DNA of 19,135 bases from JAWOJB01 sp046484325 (lineage in GTDB: Bacteria > Actinomycetota > Acidimicrobiia > Spongiisociales > ZC4RG35): the NCBI GenBank assembly GCA_046484325.1, contig JAWOJB010000070.1, positions 1 to 19,135 of the forward strand, given 5' to 3'. This document shows, one piece after another, positions 1 through 6,016 of the stretch; the stretch's first letter is position 1; each line of letters starts with the position of its first letter. The notes under the pieces were generated by a model. The model did no database searches, was not told where the DNA came from, and saw nothing but the letters and a program-made list of their open reading frames with translations. The translations under genes and the position numbers were made by a program.

Positions 1-525
1 CTCCAGCCGCAGTTGCTCGAAGGCCTCCTTGCGCATCCCGTACAGGCCGCTCAGGAAGTCGCGCCCCTCCAGCCGGTGGAACGAGCCGAGCAGGCGGTTG
101 AAGAGCCGGTTGCCGAGCCGGTTGACGGCGGGGATGTGAGGGGAGTCGAGCGGTCGTTCCCCCCGGACGATGTCGTGGCGATCGAGCATCGCCACGAGGG
201 TCGGGATCGCCTCCGGTGGGTAGGTGGCGTCGGCGTCGATGAACACGAGCAGGTCCCCCCGGGCGGCTTCGGCTCCCGTGGCCATCGCGGCCCCCTTGCC
301 GAGATTCGCCGGATGGCGGATCACCCGCACTCCTGCTCGCTCCGCTGCCGCCGACGTCGCGTCGCTCGACCCGTCGTCGACGACGATGATCTCGTAGTCG
401 GGGCCGAGGTGCTCGGCCAGGTCGGAGAGCACCACCGGCAGCGCCTCCTCCTCGTCGAAGGCGGGGAGGACGACGGTGGCGAGGGGAGAAGGATCGGCAG
501 GGTCGGCGGTGGGGCCGGCGCTCAT
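1..525 (-). CDS. Family 2 glycosyltransferase, polyprenyl-phosphate sugar synthase-like (C-terminus cut by window edge)
   Basis: The first 175 codons are present and run in frame off base 1. The N-terminal half is a GT-A fold of the DPM1/GtrB kind. ATVVLPAFDEEEALPVVL (residues 16-33) is the first nucleotide-binding strand, EIIVVDDGSSDAT carries the DDGS motif, NLGKGAAMATG follows, and LLVFIDADATYPPE holds the DxD-type motif that binds the metal and sugar nucleotide. RDFLSGLYGMRKEAF near the cut end resembles the acceptor-side segment of dolichol/undecaprenyl-phosphate glycosyltransferases. Such enzymes load a sugar onto a lipid carrier at the cytoplasmic face of the membrane. The gene begins 26 bases after the SpoIID gene on the same strand, so co-transcription is likely. 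The specific sugar cannot be read from the sequence. The missing C-terminus would show whether it carries membrane segments, as GtrB does. Confidence 0.9.
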   Translation of the reverse strand, partial: MSAGPTADPADPSPLATVVLPAFDEEEALPVVLSDLAEHLGPDYEIIVVDDGSSDATSAAAERAGVRVIRHPANLGKGAAMATGAEAARGDLLVFIDADATYPPEAIPTLVAMLDRHDIVRGERPLDSPHIPAVNRLGNRLFNRLLGSFHRLEGRDFLSGLYGMRKEAFEQLRLE

Positions 526-551
526 CGGCCGGGCGAGCTTACCGGGGCCGG

Positions 552-2762
552 TCAGCCCCTCCAGGAACCGGCCGAGCGCAGCCCCGAGCCGGGGAAGGCG
601 AACGTGACGTCGGCGATGCCCGTGGTGTGGGTGTTGCGGAGGTAGATCGTCCCGGTGGACGGCCGGTAGAGGCCGAGGGTGTCGATGCCGTTCCGGTTCC
701 AGTCGCCCACCAGCACCTGGTCGCCGGGGTCGCCGTAGAAGTAGGAGATGTCGGCTGCCCCCTGGGTGTTGGAGTTCCGCAGGTACACGAACCCGTTGGA
801 GCTGCGCCGCAGTCCCGGGGTGTCGACTCCGTCCCCGGTCCAGTCGCCCACGAACGGCACATCCCCCGGGTTGCCGTAGAGGAATGAGGCGTCGGCCGCT
901 CCCAGGCCGGCGTCGCCCGACCCCAACCGGTTGATGATGTAGAAGCGCGCCTCCGATGGCCGGTAGATCGACACCGTGTCACAGCCGTCCCCGTTGAAGT
1001 CCCCCGCCAACGGGACGTCGCCGGGGTTGCCGAAGAAGAACTTGATGTCGGCGATCCCCTGGGTGTTGGAGTTCCGGAGGTACACGTAGCCGTCGGATTG
1101 GCGGTACAGACCGGGGGTGTCCACCCCGTCACAGTTCCAATCCCCCATGAACGGAACATCCCCCGGATTCCCGAAATAGAAGGAGTTCACCGTTCCGGTG
1201 ACGGTCCTCAGCCGGAAGATGCCGGAGCTGCGCTCGTGCATCGCCACCTGGTCGCCGCTGTTGAGAATCCACGGCGGGGCCGCCGCGGTGTAGGCGACGT
1301 CGAAGTACCGGGACCGGAGCCCGAAGGCGGTCGTGACCTGGCCCCCGGTGCGAGTCGCGGTCTGGGGATTGCTGCCCACATAGCCGGTGAACCGGACGGT
1401 GCGGGCCGTTCCCGAGACGCTGCGCTCGACCACCGAGATCGAGGTCACCCAGTCCCACCCCAGCCAGGATGCCACCGTTCCGGCGGTCGAGCGGCTCGTC
1501 CACGATGCATTGGGGTTGATCTTCGGGTCGAGCGACCATAGATCGGGTACCGAGCGCAGGTAGGGGAGCGGGCTGCTTCCCCAGGCGTCCTCGTTGGTGT
1601 CGGTGGCGCCGCCCGTCGACGACGAGTAGAAGGTGGAGATCACCTTGCCGCCGTAGGTGACGACGGTGCCGTCGGTGGAGCGGGCTGCGTCGGACCAGGC
1701 CTTCGTGGTCTCCCGGTTGTACCCGGCGTACACCTGAGAGGCCGAGGTCGAGAGGAGGTGGCACCAGCACGAGTCCTTCACCGAGGTAGAGAACCCGGAG
1801 GCGTTGCCCCTGCCTATGGCCTGTCCCGCGGCGTAGCTACGGGCGGCGATCGCCTGGGCCCTGAGCGACTCGACCGGCCAGGAGGCGGGGACCTCTTCGA
1901 TGCCGGCGGTGTAGTCGTCGAGACCGACCTGGAGTACCACGTGGAAGCGGGAGCCGTCCGACGGCTTGGGCCGGAGTCGCAACGTCCCATGGGCGAATAC
2001 CCCGCGAGAGCCCTTGTCCGGTACGACCAGTCGCGCAGCGGTCGACAGCCCGCGCACGCTGGCGGCACAAGACCCGGCGGCGGGCATGCCGGTGATCGTG
2101 CAGTTGCCGGCGCCGACGGCGGTCACCGTGGCGATCGCCTGGTCGAGGATCAGCGTCTGGAGGAAGCAGTTCTCCCCGCTCCCGTCCTTGGGCCAGAGCA
2201 GGCCGCGCGTATACGGGCCGACGATGCCGTCGACGGGGGAGACTCCCTGCGCCGTCTGGAAGGCTCGCACGGCGGCGTCCGTGTCCGCATCGAAGATCTC
2301 GTCGGGCGCACCGGCGAAGAACCCGAGGTCGAGGAGTCGCTGCTCGAGCACCCTCACGTAGGGCGAGGGCTCCATCCCCAGTCGGAACGAGGGGATGCTC
2401 GCCGGCTCGTTCTGGCACACCGTGAGCGGGCCACCCACCGCCTGGAGGGTGGTGAGGGTGCGGTTCTGGAGGAGGTTCACCCACAGGGGCTCAGGTTCGG
2501 TGACCAGCCAATGGCCTGACCCGAGGGCGTTCCGCACAGGGGCCAAGGTGGAGCCGGTGTAGTAGTGACCGAGGATCTCGGCGGCCGACCGGCCCTCGGC
2601 GGCCATCCCCCGCGCCCCGTACTGGCTCATGCCGACGCCGTGACCCCATCCCGACCCCGTGAAGGTGACGGGATCGGCCGGGTCGGCCGTCGCCGGCATC
2701 GCCGGCGCCATCGCGACGATGGCGGTGAGGGTGAGGGCGATGATCCGCGATCTGGTAGCCAT
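552..2762 (-). CDS. Secreted SpoIID/LytB-domain protein with peptidoglycan-binding insert and C-terminal FG-GAP-like repeats
   Basis: This 736-aa protein is predicted to act outside the membrane on or near the cell wall. I chose the ATG at 2762 because a signal peptide follows at once (MATRSRIIALTLTAIVAMAP, with a plausible cut near ATA-DP, residue 26). An in-frame start 24 codons upstream would bury it. SpoIID motifs occur in permuted order: SGWGHGVGMSQYGARGMAA (37-55) and ILGHYYTGS (63-71) come first. The core follows later: LDDYTAGIEEVPASWPVESL (281-300) and AQAIAARSYA (302-311), then QVYAGYNRETTKAW and FYSSSTGGATDT (378-389). Between them, residues about 128-192 form a PG_binding_1-type module (RVLEQRLLDLGFF, DADTDAAVRAFQ, DGIVGPYTRGLL). 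Residues about 503-725 are FG-GAP-like repeats. The SpoIID family includes lytic transglycosylases acting on stripped glycan; activity here is inferred. Four cysteines in the middle region could form disulfides. Confidence 0.9.
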   Translation of the reverse strand: MATRSRIIALTLTAIVAMAPAMPATADPADPVTFTGSGWGHGVGMSQYGARGMAAEGRSAAEILGHYYTGSTLAPVRNALGSGHWLVTEPEPLWVNLLQNRTLTTLQAVGGPLTVCQNEPASIPSFRLGMEPSPYVRVLEQRLLDLGFFAGAPDEIFDADTDAAVRAFQTAQGVSPVDGIVGPYTRGLLWPKDGSGENCFLQTLILDQAIATVTAVGAGNCTITGMPAAGSCAASVRGLSTAARLVVPDKGSRGVFAHGTLRLRPKPSDGSRFHVVLQVGLDDYTAGIEEVPASWPVESLRAQAIAARSYAAGQAIGRGNASGFSTSVKDSCWCHLLSTSASQVYAGYNRETTKAWSDAARSTDGTVVTYGGKVISTFYSSSTGGATDTNEDAWGSSPLPYLRSVPDLWSLDPKINPNASWTSRSTAGTVASWLGWDWVTSISVVERSVSGTARTVRFTGYVGSNPQTATRTGGQVTTAFGLRSRYFDVAYTAAAPPWILNSGDQVAMHERSSGIFRLRTVTGTVNSFYFGNPGDVPFMGDWNCDGVDTPGLYRQSDGYVYLRNSNTQGIADIKFFFGNPGDVPLAGDFNGDGCDTVSIYRPSEARFYIINRLGSGDAGLGAADASFLYGNPGDVPFVGDWTGDGVDTPGLRRSSNGFVYLRNSNTQGAADISYFYGDPGDQVLVGDWNRNGIDTLGLYRPSTGTIYLRNTHTTGIADVTFAFPGSGLRSAGSWRG
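588..1256 (-). repeat. FG-GAP/VCBS-like protein repeats in the SpoIID protein
   Basis: The C-terminal third of the secreted protein has about four to five units of roughly 48 residues. Each carries a version of GNPGDVPFMGDWNCDGVDT followed by GLYR and YLRNSNTQG. The DxNxDGxD core looks like a calcium-binding loop of beta-propeller repeats; the last unit is weaker (DWNRNGID). At DNA level two units share near-identical stretches around 748-795 and 1044-1091, consistent with recent duplication or gene conversion. Such repeats usually form a surface-exposed propeller. Ligand binding here is inference. Confidence 0.85.
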
Positions 2763-2783
2763 GTGGTCCCCGCTCGTGCTCCT

Positions 2784-2804
2784 ACCGTACCCCTCTCCGG
2801 GTAC
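2784..2804 (-). promoter_or_regulatory. Putative -10 element overlapping an 18-bp palindrome upstream of the SpoIID gene
   Basis: On the minus strand TACGGT (2789-2784) fits the actinobacterial TANNNT -10 pattern and lies 21 bases before the ATG at 2762. It overlaps a perfect inverted repeat, gtaccc (2787-2792) and gggtac (2799-2804) separated by six bases. No good -35 hexamer is visible at 16-18 bp. The palindrome could be an operator or a weak hairpin. Confidence 0.3.
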
Positions 2805-2882
2805 AAGGTCTGATTCGGCAGCCGCCCCCGGCATCTGAAGCGGGAAGGCGGATGCGGTCGATCGGTCCCCGAATCATATGGG

Positions 2883-4223
2883 TTGACCCGGACGGAGCCC
2901 GGGATCGAGCCTCCGTTCGATACGATCGATTTCATCGAGAGCGAACCTACGGATCGCTTCCTACCGAGATCGCTTCGGTCGATCGGGCTCATCGTCGCCA
3001 TGGCGTATCTTCTCAGGCTGGTCTGGTTGTTCTATGCCCAGACCGTCCCGGTCTCGGACTTCAACGACTACCGGACCCTGGCGGCAGATCTGCTCGACCA
3101 CCGCCAGTTCGGCTATCCCGAGCGGACCTCGTTCTTCCTGCCGATGCATCCGGTCCTTCTCTCGATGCTCATGCTCGTCAGTCGCAGTGACCTGTGGTTG
3201 AGTCACGGGACCGTCCTGCTCTCCACTGCATCCGTGGCTCTCGTCTACATCCTCGGACGCGAGGTGTTCTCGGAGGATCGGCCGGCACTGTTGGCGGCCT
3301 CGCTGGTTGCGTTCCTACCTCTGTTCGTTCTCTTCAGCCCAGTGCTTGCCACCGAGCACCTGTTCCTCGTCTTGATGCTGCTCGGCTTGATCGGCGTCTT
3401 GAAAGCCAAGAGTTGGCGGGGCATGGTCTTGAGCGGGGTGGCAATCGGCCTCGCCGCCCTGACTCGGGGTGAGGCGGTGTTCTACATCCCTGCCATCGCC
3501 GTGGTGATCTGGTTCGATCGCCTGCGTGACCGGGTTGTGCCACGCCAGCGTCTCCTCCTCATCGTGTGCTTCTTCGGTGCTTTCGTCGGCACCCTCGTGC
3601 CGTGGACGCTGCGAAATGCGACGGTGATCGCACCGGACGCAGGTCTGTCGGCGAGCGCGGGCGTCAACTTCTACTTCGCCCACAACTCGTCCGGCATCTA
3701 CGGCTACTTTCCCGAAGGGAGCCCCCTCGATGGTCTGCCGGCGGCCGAGGCCAGCAGGCTCGGCTGGTCGCTGGCATTTGCCTATCTCCAGGAGAACCCG
3801 CTTCGGCTCTTCTCGGACGTTCGTGTCGGGATACGGGAGTTGTTCAAGCCACCCGACTACGCCCTCTTCTGGAGTACACAGCAGGTCGAGTATCGAGGGG
3901 ATCCCAACTTTCGGCAGAAGCCGCTCCGATTCCTGGGCATCCTCGGGGAGCTGAACCGGGTCACCGCAGCCATGCTCGTGACACTCGCGGTCGCTTCGCT
4001 GCTGGCGGCGAGGTGGTGGCCGGGTCGACTCTGGACGGTAGTGCTCGGACCGGTGGTGTCGGTCATCGTGCTCCGCACCGTCATCTACTGGGCAAAGCCC
4101 AGATACCGGTTCTTCATGGATGTGATACTCACCCTGCTGGCGGGGGTGACGATCCATCTCCTGCTCTCCGTCCGCCGACCTGGAGAGGAGGCCGGCAGGC
4201 CGGCGGAGGTCACCTCCCCGTGA
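2883..4223 (+). CDS. GT39-like (PMT_2/ArnT-type) polytopic membrane glycosyltransferase
   Basis: This 446-aa integral membrane protein has about ten hydrophobic segments, beginning with SIGLIVAMAYLLRLVWLFYA (33-52). The first outward loop contains VSDFNDYRTLAADLL with Asp59, the position where GT-C enzymes of the GT39/ArnT type carry the catalytic acidic residue. SPVLATEHLFLVLMLL (152-167) and AKPRYRFFMDVILTLLAG (404-421) match the usual intramembrane TE and C-terminal arginine-rich segments of PMT_2 proteins. These enzymes use polyprenyl-phosphate sugars and transfer them at the outer face of the membrane; the acceptor is unknown. The start is uncertain: TTG at 2883 gives a complete first membrane helix, whereas the next ATG (3000, codon 40) would clip it. 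A TACGAT -10-like box lies inside the ORF at 2921-2926, so a shorter product is possible. Third positions are less GC-biased than in neighbours (ata, cta, aga, ttg codons). Confidence 0.8.
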   Translation: MTRTEPGIEPPFDTIDFIESEPTDRFLPRSLRSIGLIVAMAYLLRLVWLFYAQTVPVSDFNDYRTLAADLLDHRQFGYPERTSFFLPMHPVLLSMLMLVSRSDLWLSHGTVLLSTASVALVYILGREVFSEDRPALLAASLVAFLPLFVLFSPVLATEHLFLVLMLLGLIGVLKAKSWRGMVLSGVAIGLAALTRGEAVFYIPAIAVVIWFDRLRDRVVPRQRLLLIVCFFGAFVGTLVPWTLRNATVIAPDAGLSASAGVNFYFAHNSSGIYGYFPEGSPLDGLPAAEASRLGWSLAFAYLQENPLRLFSDVRVGIRELFKPPDYALFWSTQQVEYRGDPNFRQKPLRFLGILGELNRVTAAMLVTLAVASLLAARWWPGRLWTVVLGPVVSVIVLRTVIYWAKPRYRFFMDVILTLLAGVTIHLLLSVRRPGEEAGRPAEVTSP

Positions 4224-4257
4224 CGGCGGCAGAGCCGCCTGGACTGACCTCTAGTCC
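4205..4257. terminator. Cluster of three palindromes between convergent genes; possible bidirectional terminator
   Basis: Three perfect short inverted repeats sit at the 3' meeting point of the GT39 gene and lhgO. They are ggaggt/acctcc (4205-4217, one-base centre), ggcggc/gccgcc (4225-4239, triloop) and ggact/agtcc (4241-4257, seven-base loop, overlapping the lhgO stop). There is no T-run, so classical intrinsic termination is not clear. Convergent position and GC-rich stems are what one sees at high-GC actinobacterial gene ends. Confidence 0.4.
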
Positions 4258-5444
4258 ACCGCCTCGAGGCGGTCGCGGATCTTCTCGCCGATCGCCAGCG
4301 AGGCGGTGGCCGCCGGAGACGGGGCGTTGAGGACGTGGAGAATCCGGCCTCCGAGTTCGAAGGCGAAGTCGTCGACGAGATTCCCATCCGGGTCGACCGC
4401 CTGTGCGCGCACCCCGCTCCCGGCAGGTAGCAGCCAGTCGTCCTGGAGTCCGGGGACGAAACGTCGCAGTTCCGAGGCGAAGGCGTGCCGGCTGGCCGAC
4501 CTCCTCACCTCGGACAGGCCGATGCGCCAGTACTTCTGGGCGAGCTTCCAGGTCCCGGGGAACCCGAGGGTGTCGGCCAGGTCGGCGAAGCTCAGATCGA
4601 CGAACCGGTAGCCCTCCCGGCTCGTGGCGAGGACGGCATTGGGCCCGGCCTCCAACCCGCCTCCCAGCGTCGGGGTGAGGTGTACGCCGAGGAACGGGAA
4701 CCGGGGATCGGGTACCGGGTAGATGGGCCGCGTCACCACATCCCCGTACACGACCCGGTAGTAGATCCCCCGGAACGGGACGATCCGGAGCGGGGAATCG
4801 GCCCCGGCCATCGAGGCGATGCGGTCGGCGTGGAGACCGGCGCAGGCCACGGCGCGGTCGGCTACCACCGTCCTCCCGTCGTGGGCCCGGATCTCCACCC
4901 GGCCGCCCTGATCGATGCCGGCGACCTCGAAGGACGTGAGCACGGTTCCACCAGCTGCCACGATCTCGTCGAGCAACACCGCCGCCACCCGGCGGAAGTC
5001 GACGAGGCCCGTCTCTGGGACGAGGAGGCCCGCCCGGACCTCGACCGCCGGCTCGAGGGCACGGATCTGGGCGGCGTCGAGCATCTCGAGGCCCTGCAAA
5101 CCGTTGAGGCGACCCCGCTCGGCGAGCGCCGCCAGCTTCGGGTCCTCGGAGGGGTCGGTGGTGGCGATGATCTTGCCGGTGCGGACCTGGGGGATGCCGC
5201 GGTCGTGGCAGAAGGCCTCGAGCATCCCCTTGCCTCGCCGGCACAACACCGCTTTCTCGCTCCCCGGCCGGTAGTAGATACCCGAGTGGATCACGCCGGA
5301 GTTACGTCCGGTTTGGTGGAGGGCGGGGGCCTGCTCCTTCTCGACCACCACCACCCGGTGGGTTTCCCGGAGGTGCCAGGCCGTGGCCAGTCCGACGATG
5401 CCGGCTCCGATGACGACGACGTCCGCCTCGACTCGCGTTGACAC
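4251..5444 (-). CDS. lhgO: L-2-hydroxyglutarate oxidase (FAD-dependent)
   Basis: The 397-aa length is normal for LhgO/YgaF. The N-terminus has the FAD-binding Rossmann motif DVVVIGAGIVGLATAWHL (8-25; GxGxxG at 13-18) and an acidic end of strand two (VVVVEKE). The family hallmark HQTGRNSGVIHSGIYYRPGS (43-62) is followed by EKAVLCRRGKGMLEAFC, a near-perfect LhgO signature; the C-terminal FAD segment VLNAPSPAATASLAIGE is present. The enzyme oxidises L-2-hydroxyglutarate to 2-oxoglutarate and passes electrons to the respiratory chain or oxygen. It clears a side product of 2-oxoglutarate reduction, or takes part in glutarate/lysine breakdown. The start is GTG at 5444, with GAGG five bases upstream. 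It lies 75 bases downstream of a small unknown gene on the same strand and ends against the convergent GT39 gene. No glutarate hydroxylase gene (csiD) is in the window, so a repair role is the simpler reading. Confidence 0.93.
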   Translation of the reverse strand: MSTRVEADVVVIGAGIVGLATAWHLRETHRVVVVEKEQAPALHQTGRNSGVIHSGIYYRPGSEKAVLCRRGKGMLEAFCHDRGIPQVRTGKIIATTDPSEDPKLAALAERGRLNGLQGLEMLDAAQIRALEPAVEVRAGLLVPETGLVDFRRVAAVLLDEIVAAGGTVLTSFEVAGIDQGGRVEIRAHDGRTVVADRAVACAGLHADRIASMAGADSPLRIVPFRGIYYRVVYGDVVTRPIYPVPDPRFPFLGVHLTPTLGGGLEAGPNAVLATSREGYRFVDLSFADLADTLGFPGTWKLAQKYWRIGLSEVRRSASRHAFASELRRFVPGLQDDWLLPAGSGVRAQAVDPDGNLVDDFAFELGGRILHVLNAPSPAATASLAIGEKIRDRLEAVD

Positions 5445-5472
5445 GTTGACCTCGCTGATCGACCGCCGGCCC

Positions 5473-5500
5473 AGCGTACCGGCGCACGACTCGACGTCAT
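5473..5500 (-). promoter_or_regulatory. Putative promoter of lhgO
   Basis: On the minus strand ATGACG (5500-5495) and TACGCT (5478-5473) are separated by 16 bp and match four of six -35 bases and the TANNNT -10 pattern. Transcription would begin about 20 bases before the GTG at 5444. This suggests lhgO can be expressed independently of the genes upstream. It rests on pattern matching only. Confidence 0.35.
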
Positions 5501-5519
5501 CCGGGACCTTCGGCCCGCC

Positions 5520-5834
5520 TCAGACCCCCCGTCGCCTCAGCAGCCATCGCCGGTGCTCCTCCCGGAGCCCGGCGGGGAGACGCCCCAGGAGGTGATCCGG
5601 CAGGATCGGGACGCGTAGGGGGACGACCACGTGGTCGGCGAGCGAGCGGGCCAGACCAACCCGCCCGAGGGCCGTGAGGTAGAGCGGGCGCGGAATCCGG
5701 CGCCCGGCGTTGGCGGCGGCGATCAGCCGGAGCAGATCCGCCACCGCCCCGGGCCCGATCGCCGCCACCCAGAAGCGGCGGACGTAGGGGTCGTCGTGAG
5801 GGACGCCGTCGAGGGGGCCACCGACCAGCACCAC
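5520..5834 (-). CDS. Small protein of unknown function (about 104 aa)
   Basis: I do not recognise a named family. The protein is rich in Leu/Arg/Pro. Its central block DPYVRRFWVAAIGPGAVADL, followed by LRLIAAANAGRRIPRPLYL and then LPAGLREEHRRWLLRRRG, looks like a conserved fold rather than noise. There is no signal peptide or clear membrane helix. The frame stays open upstream to an ATG at 5951 (143 aa), but third-position GC bias is strong only downstream of about 5840; the upstream stretch has many A/T third positions and contains a 17-bp inverted repeat. I therefore prefer GTG at 5834 (or 5831), although no strong ribosome site is visible. It lies between the penicillin-binding protein and lhgO on the same strand. 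Confidence 0.6.
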   Translation of the reverse strand: MVLVGGPLDGVPHDDPYVRRFWVAAIGPGAVADLLRLIAAANAGRRIPRPLYLTALGRVGLARSLADHVVVPLRVPILPDHLLGRLPAGLREEHRRWLLRRRGV

Positions 5835-5867
5835 CCCGACCTGCGGCCGCCGCCAGATCGTGGGTCG

Positions 5868-5949
5868 GACGACGGCAGTTCCCGAGGTTGGCGCGGCGTG
5901 TGATGCGGTGGGAGGACGAGCATCCTCGCCAGCGGGAACTGCCGTCGTC
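5868..5949. repeat. 17-bp perfect inverted repeat with 48-base spacer
   Basis: The arm gacgacggcagttcccg (5868-5884) is exactly the reverse complement of 5933-5949. A 5-bp nested hairpin (gagga/tcctc, around 5912-5927) lies in the spacer. A 17-bp perfect match at this distance is not expected by chance. It sits between the penicillin-binding protein stop and the codon-biased part of the next gene, so it is probably non-coding. It may be an RNA stem acting as attenuator or terminator, a protein-binding site, or the ends of a small miniature repeat element. Confidence 0.8.
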
Positions 5950-5984
5950 ATACCCCGACATCTATCAACAAACGCCATCACACG
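5897..5984. repeat. Second inverted repeat interlocked with the 17-bp repeat
   Basis: cgtgtgatg (5897-5905) lies inside the spacer of the 17-bp repeat and is the exact reverse complement of catcacacg (5976-5984), which lies outside it. Read as RNA from the minus strand, the order is A-B-C-D with A pairing C and B pairing D, so the two stems are mutually exclusive or form a pseudoknot. On the minus strand TTGACG (5988-5983) overlaps the outer arm and would serve as a -35 hexamer, but the -10 region is poor. Confidence 0.5.
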
Positions 5985-6016
5985 TCAAGAGAGGTCGAAG
6001 GCCTTTGTTTCGCGAC

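Noticed and set aside
588..1256. Repeated DNA considered as a CRISPR or tandem non-coding repeat
   Set aside because: Repeats are in-frame protein units of the SpoIID protein with codon-level divergence, not uniform repeat-spacer units.
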